Of a stretch of 64,000 bases of DNA, positions 8,983 through 18,903 are shown piece by piece. How positions within the stretch are numbered: position 1 is the stretch's first letter; every line of letters starts with the position of its first letter. The notes below the pieces were generated by a model, which worked only from the letters and a program-made list of their open reading frames with translations, had not been told where the DNA came from and searched no databases. Location of the stretch: positions 1-64,000 of the forward strand of contig NZ_RAPO01000004.1 in assembly GCF_003610195.1 (NCBI RefSeq), written 5' to 3'. The DNA is from Halopiger aswanensis (lineage in GTDB: Archaea; Halobacteriota; Halobacteria; Halobacteriales; Natrialbaceae). Position numbers and translations under genes: made by a program.

Positions 8983-9752
8983 GCGGGTGAGGAAGCGAGT
9001 AAGGGCGACTACAGGTTGCTTTTCCGGGCTGAACGTCGACGAGACGCTGTTCTGTGCCGGGGTATGCGAGAGCCGACTACCGAACGCAGTCGATCCTCTA
9101 ACCGCGGTACTGCGGTTCTGCGAATGTGTGAGATAATATTGGCAGTTAGGCCGAGCGTCGGACTTTGCCCTCGACTACGGTGAGTCGGGGTACTCGCTCT
9201 TATCCCTAATATGATGAGTTGCTATATTTAAATTTGTGATTATGAAATATTTTTATCATTCAGTAAAGTCAACACATCCGGCATTACCGGATAATCGGAA
9301 AGGGGCCGTTGGCGACAGTGTCGGCCGTCTTAAAATAACAAACGACTAGCCCTGTTCTCTAAGTACGTATCTCCACCAGTAATCCGGCGTAGAAATTTGA
9401 GTTTGTGCATAGAGACGACGAAAAATCCGCTCTCGCCGGACAACGCGAAGATCGAAGTCCTTGCCAGAGTGCATTCTTGAGAGTGCCATGAACACCTGAG
9501 AGTCTACCCAAGGCGCCGAGGCGCTGAGGCGACGACGAGTACTCGTACTCGAGGCGGAGGATAGTATTCGTCGGCTGGCTTCAGTCGGCACAGCGATACA
9601 GTCCGATCGCAAGAGCGCCAGCGACTGGTACCGACGAACGTATCCACCGAATAGCACGGGAGTCACGGCCTCGGGAGCCGACCGCGCTGTTCGGCCGAGC
9701 TGCAAGGACACGCGACGAATACCCGAATCGGGCCGGGATCGCAAGTGCGGCG
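8983..9752. other. Long intergenic region; possible degraded sequence
   Basis: The part from about 9130 to 9300 is strongly AT-rich and non-coding. From 9346 to 9744 one minus-strand frame stays open for 132 codons, but its product is Arg- and Ser-rich with no recognisable family, and neighbouring frames on that strand do no better. It could be a decayed gene. Nothing firm can be assigned. Confidence 0.3.
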
Positions 9753-10739
9753 TTACTCGAACTCGGGAATGACTTCCTCGCCGAACAGGCGAATCTGGTC
9801 CTCGACGAGGTCCTTCGGCATACCCGAGTGGTGGAAGCGAAGCGCGAGGTGGTCCAGCGGGAACCGTTCCTGCATCGACTCGATCTGCTCGACGATCTGT
9901 TCGGGCGTGCCGTAGATGAACCGGTCGTCGGCCAGTTCCTCGAAGTCTTCGACCGAGTCGGCGGTCATCAGCGGATGCGAGAACTCCCCGCCGTACTCGT
10001 CGAGGTAGGTGCGGTGGACGTACTCCTTGCGCTCCATGACCTCTTCTTCGGTTTCGGCGATAACCGCTTCGCGCATCAGCGGGTGCTCGATCTCGTCCCA
10101 GTCCTGCTCACTGTCTTCGATGTGCTCGCGCTGCTGTTCTTTCCGATCCTCGACGATGCCGAGGTCGGCGACGACGCCGGGCACCCAGGCGTCGCTGAAC
10201 TTCACCGAGCGCGCGATCTGTTTGTCGCCCCAGCCGCCGACCCACAGATCGGGGCGCGGTTCCTGCACGGTCGGCGGCAGCGGCTGCCAGTCCTCGACCG
10301 AGAAGAACGGACAGTCGAAGGTGATCGGTTCGTCCGACGAGAGGAATTCATCGAGGAAGCGCAGCCCTTCGATCATCCGTCCGGCGCGTTCGTCCATCGG
10401 CACGTCGAACGCCTCGAACTCCTCCTCGACGTACCCCAGACCGACCCCGAGCGTGAGTCGTCCGTTCGAGATATTGTCGAGCATCGCCGCTCGCTGTGCC
10501 ACGTGCAGCGGGTGATACAGCGGCAGAATCAGTACCGACGTGACCAGCTCGAGCTCTTCGGTGCCGGTACCGATGCTGGTCAGCCGCGTCAGCGGCGACG
10601 GCCAGTAGTTCTCGCCCTCGGTCGCCTGGTGGTCGTTAACCCAGCAGGACTCGAAACCGACGTCTTCGGCGAGCTGACAGTGCTCGACGACGCCGTCCCA
10701 CGACTGTCCGCCTTCGACGGGGAAGATCCCGAATTTCAT
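9753..10739 (-). CDS. LLM-class (luciferase-like) F420- or flavin-dependent oxidoreductase
   Basis: TIM-barrel oxidoreductase of 328 aa. Family features are the opening strand KFGIFPVEGG, the WVNDHQ segment near residue 35, the VTSVLILPLYHPLHVAQRAAMLD segment (about residues 65-87), the NGRLTLGVGLGYVEEEFEAF cofactor region (about 90-109) and a C-terminal IYGTPEQIVEQIE block. In haloarchaea such proteins usually use F420, and the natural substrate is generally unknown. In the minus orientation a TATA-like tgtaaatag sits about 30 bases upstream of the ATG, which suggests a near-leaderless transcript. A degenerate copy of its 5' end lies 1 kb upstream. Confidence 0.83.
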   Translation of the reverse strand: MKFGIFPVEGGQSWDGVVEHCQLAEDVGFESCWVNDHQATEGENYWPSPLTRLTSIGTGTEELELVTSVLILPLYHPLHVAQRAAMLDNISNGRLTLGVGLGYVEEEFEAFDVPMDERAGRMIEGLRFLDEFLSSDEPITFDCPFFSVEDWQPLPPTVQEPRPDLWVGGWGDKQIARSVKFSDAWVPGVVADLGIVEDRKEQQREHIEDSEQDWDEIEHPLMREAVIAETEEEVMERKEYVHRTYLDEYGGEFSHPLMTADSVEDFEELADDRFIYGTPEQIVEQIESMQERFPLDHLALRFHHSGMPKDLVEDQIRLFGEEVIPEFE

Positions 10740-11412
10740 ACGTACGATGGGACAGTGCGATCAGCACCTATTTACATCTTCTGTTGTGTGGGATTCTGCA
10801 TATGTCCGCCTTAAACGATGTCGAATTCGGCGCTTTTCGCCGCCGGAAAATCGATTGCCCACGAGAGTACTCGCTCGAGCACTAATCCGATACACAGATT
10901 CGAAGAATGGGGCGTTCCCCACCACAGTTGGCTGAATGCCTCGCCGAGGACACGATTCGTCCGGCCATACCGGATCGAAACGAAGGAGACTCCCGCTTTC
11001 TGAACGCATACCACCGCAGGATATTTACTGTCGTACAGATGTAATACACACGTATCAGCGGAACACAGATCACTCGGAATAGCAGTGTGACCGAGCGTTG
11101 ACCGTCGTTCGGAAGAGGCGAACATCGGAAGCAGTAGAAAGGAGGGAGAGAACATCGAGCAGTTCGTCGGTCGTATCGATGGCGCGTACGCACTCGACCG
11201 AACTCGGTTGTGTTACGCTCGTTCGAAATCCGTTCCTGCGTTGAGAACGTAATGATGGCGTGTGTATTTTCGACAGTATACGGGGCGACGGCCTACATCG
11301 CGTTTCGAACTTCCAATTACCGATAGCCGTGCTCATCGACCGAGCGCCCGAGTTCGATCCGTGTCGCAGTTTCTGTGATGGGAACAGACTTATTAGGAAC
11401 TCTTAATCGCTG
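10740..11412. other. Non-coding region upstream of the LLM gene, part of a diverged duplication
   Basis: No coding frame here has family features. Parts resemble the stretch at about 11760-12060: the promoter-proximal catacgtacga, a ttcgaagaa block (10908 vs 11856), an atatttac...gtaatacac block (about 11020 vs 11972) and a gttcggaag block (about 11107 vs 12033). This suggests that the duplication containing the LLM gene's 5' end extends several hundred bases upstream of it. Confidence 0.4.
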
Positions 11413-11565
11413 AAATATGGTACTGTAACGGGAGACGACCGGATAAGCCGGTCGATCGCTTTTAACATTATCGACACGCTACAGCGAAAGAACGGCGCCG
11501 GCGTCACGGAGATCGCGAACGAACTCGGTCACTCCAAGAGCACGGTCCACAGCCACCTTAGGACA
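11413..11565 (+). pseudogene. IclR-family regulator, N-terminal HTH remnant
   Basis: The + strand frame reads a typical haloarchaeal IclR winged-helix start: SRSIAFNIIDTLQRKNGAG, then VTEIANELGHSKSTVHSHLR. The fold signature (GAGVTEIA..L...KSTVH.HL) is clear. No convincing in-frame start codon is visible upstream. After about 50 residues the sequence switches abruptly, near gagctcttc at about 11570, into the antisense of a luciferase-like monooxygenase fragment, so the ligand-binding domain is missing. This is a truncated, presumably dead regulator joined to foreign sequence. Confidence 0.7.
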
Positions 11566-11567
11566 CA

Positions 11568-11756
11568 CGAGCTCTTCAGCGCCGGTACCGATGCTGGTCA
11601 ACCGCGTCAGCGCGACGGCCAGTAGTTCTCGCCCTCGGTCGCCTGGTAGTCGTTGACCCAGCAGAACTCGAGACGGACGTCTTCGGCGAGTTGATAGTGC
11701 TCGACGACGTCGTCTCACGACTGTCTGTCCTCCACGGGGAAAATTCCGAATTTCAT
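11568..11756 (-). pseudogene. 5'-fragment copy of the LLM oxidoreductase gene
   Basis: From an ATG at 11756 the frame reads MKFGIFPVED, then LAEDV, CWVNDYQATEGENYWPS, matching the first 60 or so residues of the intact gene at 9753-10739. It is broken by a nonsense change (QSW becomes QS-stop, TGG to TGA) and a one-base loss after NYWPS. The copy ends at gagctcttc, where it abuts the IclR remnant. Nucleotide identity to the intact gene over about 190 bases is high, so the duplication looks younger than other remnants here. Confidence 0.8.
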
Positions 11757-11759
11757 ACG

Positions 11760-12739
11760 TACGAAAGGGCAACGTGAGTACCACCCATTACAATTTCGGG
11801 TGGCAGGATCCAAGAGGCGTCGGCAGTGAGTATTGGCCTCCGAATCGGCGTCGAATTCGAAGAACGGAGCGGTACCCCCGTGCTTGAGTGGTTGTCCCGT
11901 CGCTCGCGGAGCTTGTCCGGTCAGAGCGGATTGATCGAACGGTACCCTCGTCGCAGGCTCGCTGCCGGCACCATATTTACAGACACACTCGTGTAATACA
12001 AGAGTCAGCAGAGCGATGGAACGTCACCCGTTGTTCGGAAGGAAAAAACGATATAAGAAGTGAACTGTAACGAAAAGTCAGAATACTGATCGGATGCACT
12101 AACAGCACGGACAGGGCCGAACTAGCCGTACAATACGCGTCCAAAATGGTTCCCAAAACGCGAACGGGATTGGAGCGCTCGAGTTTTCGGCGGTGTGCAA
12201 GAATCAGCGCTATATCGCCTTTCCAATATCGAGTGCCGGTAGTTCCGCGTAAACCGGTCTGTGACCGGGCACGCTTTGTGGGCACTACGGTTCCCGCTGC
12301 GAGAACGTGCGTATCGAGGACCGGATTACTAGTCCCGTCAACACAGCCGCATCGTGCAGTAACTGCTCGGTCTTGCATCAGAGAAACTGTAGACGAACTC
12401 GAGCACTCTACGAGTACGATCGGCAACCGCTCTGGATCGCTCGACGTGATATGGCAGTTCGCGAAGAGATCACTAATGGTGACGTCGTCGAAAGTGAAAT
12501 CAAGGTGCGGACCAGAAGGCTGATGAGATCGTCTAATTCGGCATTGAAGAACGCACTGGGATCTCGTACTGTTGCACGGACAGACACAACCGCACGGATC
12601 ACCGGGACACGACAGCCGATCTACTCGATTAGATTCGAAATTGATGCGGTCCCCGACTCGCTCCGACGCTCAGGAGACGGGACGCAAGCTTCGAATGACG
12701 AGCGCAGCCTCTATATGAATTGCGGGAAGAAAGAGAGGC
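11760..12739. other. Region without recognisable genes upstream of the GH2 gene
   Basis: About 980 bases. The first 300 resemble the region upstream of the intact LLM gene. The remainder (12060-12739) has short frames on both strands, none with a coherent domain, signal peptide or normal codon pattern. No tRNA-like fold or clear repeat was seen. A purine-rich gggaagaaagagagg just before 12740 may be the ribosome-binding site of the GH2 gene. Confidence 0.35.
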
Positions 12740-15574
12740 GTGCAAACGATTTCGCTAGCAGGACCGTGGGATCTACGTCTCGACGCCGAGTATGACGAGT
12801 ACGTCGAAGATCTGTCCGACGACGCCGTCGACGGGACGGTTTACCTCCCCGGAACGACCGACGAATACGGCTACGGGGAAGACCTCGCCGAGGGAGGGCG
12901 AAACCACCTCCACCGCACCTATCGGTACGAGGGACCGGCATGGTACCGACGCACGGTTTCGGTCCCCGACCAGTGGAAACACAAGCTCGTGACGCTAACG
13001 CTCGAGCGAACCCGTCCGAGTGAGGTCTGGATCGATGGGGAATGGATCGGCGCACGTGAGTGTTTGAGCACGCCCCACAGATACGACCTCACCGACGTAA
13101 TCGGACCCGGCGAGCACGAAATCGCTATTCGGGTGGATAACGCCGACGACTCGATGGACCGGCCCGGCGTGCGCCGATCGCACGCGCGGTCCGAACACAC
13201 GCAGACAAACTGGAACGGCATCGTCGGGGATCTCCGGTTGGAAGCGAGGCCGCGGATCGGGATCGAGAACGTTCGGACGGTTCCGGATCCGAACGAAAAC
13301 GCAGTCCATCTCGAGGTGACGCTCACGACTGCGACGACGGCCAACTTCGACGGAACGCTGACAGCCGCTGCACGGAGCGTGACTAGCGACGAGATCCACG
13401 TCGCTGACCCGGTCGATCACCCTATCTCGGTCACCGCTGACGACGGAGCGAGATCGGATCGGACGACCGTCGAGTTCACCTATGATCTCGGACCCGACGC
13501 GCTCACGTGGGACGAGTTCTCTCCCTCGGTTTACGACGTGACCGTCTCGCTCGAAGCATCGGCGAAGGGGAACGCGTACACCGATGAGTTCGAGACGACG
13601 TTCGGTCTCCGCGAGTTCGAGACCGACGGCACGCAGTTTTCGATCAACGGAACAACGATCTTCCTCCGCGGACGAACCGATTGCTGCGTCTTTCCCGATA
13701 CCGCGTACCCACCGACGACGACCGCCGAATGGGTCGACCATATGGAGACCGCCAAGGAGTACGGCATCAACCACTACCGCTTTCACAGCTGGTGTCCGCC
13801 GGAGGCGGCATTCAAGGCGGCGGATCGGGTTGGAATCTACATGCAACCGGAGTGTTCCCAGTGGAACGCCCGCAAGTCGCTCGTCGACGACGACGCCTAC
13901 GCGTATTTCGAGGGCGAAGCCGAGCGCATTCTCGACGCCTACGGAAACCACCCCTCGTTCGTCCTCTTCACCCTCGGAAACGAAAATCAGGGTGATGAGG
14001 AGCGAATGACCGAACTCGTGCGTCACTGCCGAGAACTCGACGACCGCCGATTGTACGCGTACGGGGCGAACAATTTCCTTTCCTCGCCTCACCCCGGAGA
14101 AGCCGACGACTTCTTTATCACCGCTAATGTCCCCGAGGATCCCGACGCCAGCCACTGGGAGGCCGATCGAACGCCGATTCGGGGGACCGGACACGTAAAC
14201 GATACGCCGCCGTCCACGACCGTCGACTACGTGAGAGAGATTGAGCCCTACGATCTCCCCGTCGTGGCCCACGAGATCGGACAGTACCAGATCCACCCGA
14301 ACTACGACGAGACGCGCAAGTACAACGGCGTACTTGAGGCCGGGAACCTGAAGCGATTCGAGCGTTCGCTCGCCGACCACTATATGGCCGATTCGGATAC
14401 GGACTTTCAGGCTGCGTCCGGGGCACTGTCGATCGCTTGCTACCGCGAAGATATCGAAGCCGCATTCCGGACGGCCGGCTTCGGCGGCTTCCAGCTACTC
14501 GGTCTGGACGACTTCCCGGGCCAGGGAACGGCCCTCGTCGGTATCCTCGACTCCTTTATGGAATCGAAGGGGCTAATCGAACCCTACGAGTGGCGGCGCT
14601 TCTGTGACGCGCGCGTTCCGCTCCTCTCGTTCGACCGGTACACCTACACGACCGACGATGACTTCGCGGCCGAAGCGATGCTCGCCAATTACGGACCTGA
14701 CGCGATCGCGGACGCGACTACAACCTGGTCGATCACCGCTGTCGACGGGTCGGAACTCGCGGACGGCGACCTTGAGGGAGATACCCTCGAACAGGGAGTG
14801 CTCGCGACGGTCGGAACGATCAACGCGTCGCTGGATGGCGTCGACGCGCCCGCCAAGCTCGAGGTCACCCTCGAGATCGAGGGCGATGAACTCGAATGCG
14901 GCTCGGCCGTCCATCTGCAGACGTCGTATCCGATCTGGGTATATCCCGAAGCCCCTGATTTCGATTTCGCATCCGCCGCGGACAGTTTCAGCGTTGCGCG
15001 GCGCTTCGACGAGGAAACGCGGGCGCGGCTGGAGGACGGCGAGACGATCCTCCTAGTCCCAGAACCGAGCGCGCTCCGATACGGTCTCGAGGGATCGTTC
15101 CAGCCCGACTTCTGGAACTACGAGATCTTCAAGCAAAACGGGAAGCCGGGGACGCTCGGAATGACGACGAACCCCGAACACCCGCTGTTCGACGAGTTCC
15201 CGACTGATGGGCACAGCAACTGGCAATGGTGGCCGCTCCTGCGTCACGCGCGACCGGTCGTTCTGGACGATGCTCCGGCAGACTTCGAACCGACCGTACA
15301 GATAATCGATACGATCTATCGAAATCACAAACTTGGCATCTACTTCGAGACAGCCGTCGGGGACGGACGGCTCGCCGTCTGTACGCTCGACCTTTCCGGT
15401 GACGACCCTGCCGTACGGCAGTTTCGACGAAGCCTCAAATCCCACCTCGAGTCCTCGTCGTTCGATCCGGCCTCCGAACTGTCGACCGGCGTTCTCGACA
15501 GTCTTCTCAACGCCGTACGGGGTGAAGAGCGGGCCTACGGTGATGACGCCGGCGCGTGGGTAGACGTCGGATAG
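12740..15574 (+). CDS. Glycoside hydrolase family 2 protein (beta-galactosidase/glucuronidase/mannosidase superfamily)
   Basis: Protein of 944 aa with no signal peptide, so probably cytoplasmic. The N-terminal jelly-roll sugar-binding domain (about residues 1-170; WYRRTVSVPDQW, VWIDGEWIG) is followed by an Ig-like domain and a TIM barrel. The GH2 acid/base Glu is in TLGNENQGD (about residue 414) and the probable nucleophile Glu in VVAHEIGQYQ (about residue 510). The C-terminal third is beta-rich. The barrel differs clearly from the LacZ-type enzyme at 25.5 kb, so the substrate is probably a different beta-glycoside. The start is a GTG preceded by a purine-rich stretch. Exact specificity is not inferable. 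Confidence 0.82.
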   Translation: MQTISLAGPWDLRLDAEYDEYVEDLSDDAVDGTVYLPGTTDEYGYGEDLAEGGRNHLHRTYRYEGPAWYRRTVSVPDQWKHKLVTLTLERTRPSEVWIDGEWIGARECLSTPHRYDLTDVIGPGEHEIAIRVDNADDSMDRPGVRRSHARSEHTQTNWNGIVGDLRLEARPRIGIENVRTVPDPNENAVHLEVTLTTATTANFDGTLTAAARSVTSDEIHVADPVDHPISVTADDGARSDRTTVEFTYDLGPDALTWDEFSPSVYDVTVSLEASAKGNAYTDEFETTFGLREFETDGTQFSINGTTIFLRGRTDCCVFPDTAYPPTTTAEWVDHMETAKEYGINHYRFHSWCPPEAAFKAADRVGIYMQPECSQWNARKSLVDDDAYAYFEGEAERILDAYGNHPSFVLFTLGNENQGDEERMTELVRHCRELDDRRLYAYGANNFLSSPHPGEADDFFITANVPEDPDASHWEADRTPIRGTGHVNDTPPSTTVDYVREIEPYDLPVVAHEIGQYQIHPNYDETRKYNGVLEAGNLKRFERSLADHYMADSDTDFQAASGALSIACYREDIEAAFRTAGFGGFQLLGLDDFPGQGTALVGILDSFMESKGLIEPYEWRRFCDARVPLLSFDRYTYTTDDDFAAEAMLANYGPDAIADATTTWSITAVDGSELADGDLEGDTLEQGVLATVGTINASLDGVDAPAKLEVTLEIEGDELECGSAVHLQTSYPIWVYPEAPDFDFASAADSFSVARRFDEETRARLEDGETILLVPEPSALRYGLEGSFQPDFWNYEIFKQNGKPGTLGMTTNPEHPLFDEFPTDGHSNWQWWPLLRHARPVVLDDAPADFEPTVQIIDTIYRNHKLGIYFETAVGDGRLAVCTLDLSGDDPAVRQFRRSLKSHLESSSFDPASELSTGVLDSLLNAVRGEERAYGDDAGAWVDVG

Positions 15575-15986
15575 ACGACGTACCCGCCGCGGTGTTCGCC
15601 GGGGAGTCGGAGCTGGCACACCCGCGGATCGAACGCGAAGTCCTCGATTACGTCCCCGCAGATCCGCCCAAGTTTCTCCGGGAACTCGAGTTCGACGGTC
15701 GTCGGCTCCTCGCCGAGCGCGAACGTCTCGCCTTGGAAGGCCCCTAGAATACCTGCACCGTCCCCTCGGTGACACCGCGCTGAGGGATCGTCGAGAGCGT
15801 CACCTCGACGGCGTCTTCGGGAACGAACCGGAGCTCGATCCTGGCGGGGTGGCGCATTCGGTCCTGTGCGCCCTCGTTCAGTCGCTCCCGGATCTCCTCG
15901 GGAACGCGCTGGAGGGGTCGTCCGTCACGCCCGTCGGCGGGGCGGAGCTCAGCCACGTTGTGGAACTCGAGGTCGTCGGCGTGCAT
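15575..15986 (-). pseudogene. SGNH/GDSL-type hydrolase, N-terminal remnant with an in-frame stop
   Basis: From an ATG at 15986 the frame reads MHADDLEFHNVAELRPADG, then RLNEGAQDRMRHPARIELRF and TIPQRGVTEGTVQVF, reaching TAG at 15744-15746. It continues in the same frame as GAFQGETFALGEEPTTVELE and further to the end of the GH2 gene. This matches the N-terminal beta domain of haloarchaeal SGNH hydrolases, where a Trp usually stands at the stop position (TGG to TAG). The catalytic SGNH domain is absent, cut off at the GH2 gene. In-frame ATG codons further upstream exist but are not needed. Confidence 0.6.
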
Positions 15987-16135
15987 GGGCGCAGGAACTG
16001 ACGCGGAAAGTGTGTGAGTATTGAATAGCACGGATCCGCCGGCAGGGTTCATCCACGGCGCGATCCCGCGCCGAGTCACCGGCAGCGACGCGACCGTCGA
16101 CAGATCTCGATTTGTTACTAACGTTATTGATATCC

Positions 16136-16151
16136 GACATTCTTAAGTAAT
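16136..16151 (+). promoter_or_regulatory. Promoter of the beta-helix gene
   Basis: The element acattcttaagtaata lies about 25-35 bases upstream of the ATG at 16172 and fits a haloarchaeal TATA box with an upstream purine/AT context. Initiation would be close to the start codon. The call is by position and composition. Confidence 0.4.
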
Positions 16152-16171
16152 ACATAATCTATGCATATGGT

Positions 16172-17908
16172 ATGTCAAGGCAGGCCTCGGCGACTAGTAG
16201 CGATGAGCACAGCGACTCGACCGACGATCTGACGTTCACGCGCCGGACGGCGCTGGCGCTGCTGGGCGCCGGCGGGTTCGGCGCCGCCGCCGAGGGGGCG
16301 GCCGCCCAGTCCGGCAACGGCTCGCAGGCCGGCGGAACGGGCGGAAACGGCGGGGGCGGACGCGACGCCCGGCCGTGGAATCAGGACGTCGACGCGCGGG
16401 ACCACGATCTGCGGAACCTCGGCGCCGTCGACGTCGATCGCGTCTACACCACAGCCCGCGACGCCGACGTGATCGTCTGGAAGGACGACGAGGGCGTCTT
16501 CCACGCCGACGGCCGCGACGATCAGGTCGCCAGCGGCGAGGACGTCCTCGACGTGACCCAGGCGGCCGTCGACAGCCTCACTGACGACCGGACCTGGAAG
16601 GAGAAGGTGGCGGTCGTCTCGCCCGGGACAGTGCCCTACAACGACGGCGACTTCCGGGAGATCGAGCTTCCCAGTTACACCGTCCTCGACGTCGCCGCGC
16701 CGATCTCCTGCGAGTACGAGGCCGGCGAACACTCCAATGTCATCGTGGCCGCCGCCCGCGATGCCGAGCACATCGAGATTCCCCGCCTGACCGTGAAAGG
16801 CGGGCCGTGGATGGCGGTGCGGTTCCAGCGCTGCTCGAACGTCCGCCTGGGCGAGATCGAGATCCAGTACGAGGAGGATTCGGACGCGAACGACGGCGTC
16901 CGGATCGACAACGGCTACGACATCGGGACGCCCCAGCGGTGCGAGGACGTCCAGATCGACTCGGTCTACCTCGAGAATGGGACCAAACACGGAGTCGAAA
17001 CCTACGGCGTGAACCGCCTGCAGATCGACCGGGTGATCGGCAAGGACATGGACGGCTGCGCCGTCCTGCTTAACCAGACCAGCGACGCCACGGTCAACAG
17101 CGTCGTCGGGCGAAATCCCGGCGGCGAGGAGGACTACCCCACCTTCCGGCTGGCCAACTTCTGTAACAACGTCTCGATCGGGCAGGTCGTCAGCCGCGGC
17201 GGGGCCAAGGGACTGATGTTCATCACTGCCCGCAACGCCACGGTCGGCGAGGTGAACCTCGTGGGTGCCGAGGACAAGGGGATCTTTCTCACCGCGTCGT
17301 ACAACGTGCGCATCGACGGGGGCGTCATCAAGAACTGCGAGAACGAGGCGATCCGCATCCATGGCTACGCGAGCGGGACGTTCAGCTACGACGTCCCGAC
17401 GGAGGGCGTCAGCGTCACCGACGTGCGGATCCTCGACGATCGCCCCGAGGACGAGCGCTCTCAGCCCTACGGCATCTACGAGAGCGGCCCAACCGCCTTC
17501 AGCAACCAGTTCGTCGACAACGACGTGCGGGGCGCTGGGACCGAAGCGGATATCCGGGTCAAGTCCGGGAGCACCGTGGTCGCCGACAACGTCGGTGACG
17601 GCGTCGCGTCCGGATCCGTGTCGCTCTCGCCCGGCGAGTCGCCCGCGGCCCGCGTCGAGGGCATCTCGGGCGAGCGCGGCGCGACGCTGGACCTACGGGA
17701 TTCGGTCGTCGAGGCCCCGGATGCCGCGTTCGCGCTGGAACACCACTTCGAGTGGAACCCCGACGGCGAGAGCTGGGACCTCGTCTTCGAGTGGGTGACC
17801 GACCCCGGCGAGTCTGTCGAACTAGAGTACATCGTGGACCGCCCGCAGGCCAACCTCGGCGGCCGCGAGGTCGAGAACACCTGGAACGAGTTTGCTGGGA
17901 TGGAGTGA
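16172..17908 (+). CDS. Tat-exported right-handed beta-helix protein (pectate lyase-like fold)
   Basis: Protein of 578 aa. The N-terminus carries a Tat motif (FTRRTALALLGAGG, about residues 24-37) followed by a Gly/Ser/Asn-rich linker, so it is exported. From about residue 130 to 480 it has the repeating short-strand pattern of a parallel beta-helix (such as SVYLENGTKHGVETYGVN, then NRLQIDRVIGKDMDGCAVLL, then TVNSVVGRN). This fold is found in pectate lyases, rhamnogalacturonases and related enzymes. A C-terminal beta domain follows. No unambiguous catalytic triad was identified, so it may be a polysaccharide lyase, a hydrolase or a binding protein. Its place in a pectin/rhamnose-flavoured region supports a role on plant cell-wall polymers. 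Confidence 0.75.
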   Translation: MSRQASATSSDEHSDSTDDLTFTRRTALALLGAGGFGAAAEGAAAQSGNGSQAGGTGGNGGGGRDARPWNQDVDARDHDLRNLGAVDVDRVYTTARDADVIVWKDDEGVFHADGRDDQVASGEDVLDVTQAAVDSLTDDRTWKEKVAVVSPGTVPYNDGDFREIELPSYTVLDVAAPISCEYEAGEHSNVIVAAARDAEHIEIPRLTVKGGPWMAVRFQRCSNVRLGEIEIQYEEDSDANDGVRIDNGYDIGTPQRCEDVQIDSVYLENGTKHGVETYGVNRLQIDRVIGKDMDGCAVLLNQTSDATVNSVVGRNPGGEEDYPTFRLANFCNNVSIGQVVSRGGAKGLMFITARNATVGEVNLVGAEDKGIFLTASYNVRIDGGVIKNCENEAIRIHGYASGTFSYDVPTEGVSVTDVRILDDRPEDERSQPYGIYESGPTAFSNQFVDNDVRGAGTEADIRVKSGSTVVADNVGDGVASGSVSLSPGESPAARVEGISGERGATLDLRDSVVEAPDAAFALEHHFEWNPDGESWDLVFEWVTDPGESVELEYIVDRPQANLGGREVENTWNEFAGME

Positions 17909-17934
17909 GACGGTCGCAGCGAGAAGCGTTGCGG

Positions 17935-18262
17935 AGAACGTCGCCGGGGCGTACTCCAGGCCCACGTAGCCGTCGTAGCCGGCCTCGTCGAGCGCCTCGA
18001 AGACGCACCAGTAGTTGAGTTCGCCCGTGCCGGGTTCGTGGCGGCCGGGGACGTCGGCGACATGGACGTACCCGACGAACTCTAGGTTCTCGGTGAGGTT
18101 GGCGATGACGTTGCCCTCGACGATCTGCTGGTGGTAGACGTCGAACAGCACCGACACCACGGGGCTGTCGACGGCGTCGACGATTTCGTAGGCAGCGTAT
18201 GACGAGTCGAGGTAGTAGCCGCGGTGGTTGACCGGGTTATTGAGCGGTTCGACCACGCCACG
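17935..18262 (-). pseudogene. Hydroxypyruvate isomerase / sugar-phosphate isomerase-epimerase remnant
   Basis: The minus-strand frame reads GVVEPLNNPVNHRGYYLDSS, then SVLFDVYHQQIVEGNVIANL, then VHVADVPGRHEPGTGELNY and GYDGYVGLEYAP, which is the C-terminal half of Hyi/Xyl-isomerase-like TIM barrels. It keeps metal ligands (Glu of VVEPLN, Asp and His of FDVYHQQ, Glu of VGLEY). The N-terminal half is gone, because the + strand sugar-acid dehydratase remnant begins immediately upstream, and the last residues are replaced by unrelated sequence. Not functional. Confidence 0.78.
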
Positions 18263-18269
18263 GAGCGAC

Positions 18270-18903
18270 CTGACACGCACGAAGTCGAGAGCACCAAGGT
18301 GGGGTCGGCTGTGGTCGAGTGGAACCTCGTGAAGGTCTACACGGACGCCGGAGTCACCGGCGTCGGCGAAGCGTGTCGCGGCGGCGGGATCCCGGAACTA
18401 GTCGAGTGCACCAACCGTTTTCTCGTCGGGGAGAACCCCCTGGACGTAGAGAGACTCTTTCGGTACATCGTCCAGGAGATGTCCGGTCACGGCGGGACGA
18501 CCGGAAAAGTCGTCACCGCCGCGTCCGGAATCGAGATCGCGTTGTGAGACGCCGCCGGAAAGATCCTCGATCCTCCCGTCTATCAACTGCTCGATTCGAA
18601 GTACCACGCCGCGTGCGGATCTACTGCGACTGTCACACTGGCGAGGCGTACACCGTTGATGAGAGGTTCACGAACACGGTAATCCGTTACAAGGTAGCCG
18701 TCGTCGAGGCGGTGCGCGACGCGGTCGGCTACGACGTTGATCTGTCGTTCGACTGCCACTGAGATTACACGGTCGAGAGCGCCAAGCGCCTCGCCAGAAA
18801 GCTCGAGCCGTACGACTTGATGTGGCTAGAGGATTCCGTCCTGCCGGAGGAAACGAAGGCACAAAAACAGGTCGCACAGGTGCCGAACTCCCTGACGGCG
18901 ACA
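18270..18903 (+). pseudogene. Enolase-superfamily sugar-acid dehydratase (mandelate racemase/muconate lactonizing type) remnant
   Basis: Starting near VGSAVVEWNLVKVYTDAGVT, the frame continues with GVGEACRGGGIPELVE and NRFLVGENPLDVERLFRYI, typical of the N-terminal capping domain. It reaches TGA at 18545 where family members have Trp (LWDAAGK), continues as DAAGKILDPPVYQLL, shifts frame near 18606, then reads RVRIYCDCHTGEAYTVDE. An internal deletion follows, then EAVRDAVGYDVDLSFDCH, another TGA at 18760 in place of Trp, and YDLMWLEDSVLPEE. Gluconate, galactonate and rhamnonate dehydratases share these segments. The gene is dead and runs into a transducer fragment. Confidence 0.75.

Noticed and set aside
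9346-9744. A 132-aa minus-strand protein
   Set aside because: The frame has no recognisable domain and atypical composition; kept only as a note in the intergenic entry.
16175-17362. A 395-codon minus-strand frame opposite the beta-helix gene
   Set aside because: Shadow frame caused by high GC at codon third positions; the product has no recognisable fold, while the + frame has a Tat signal and beta-helix repeats.
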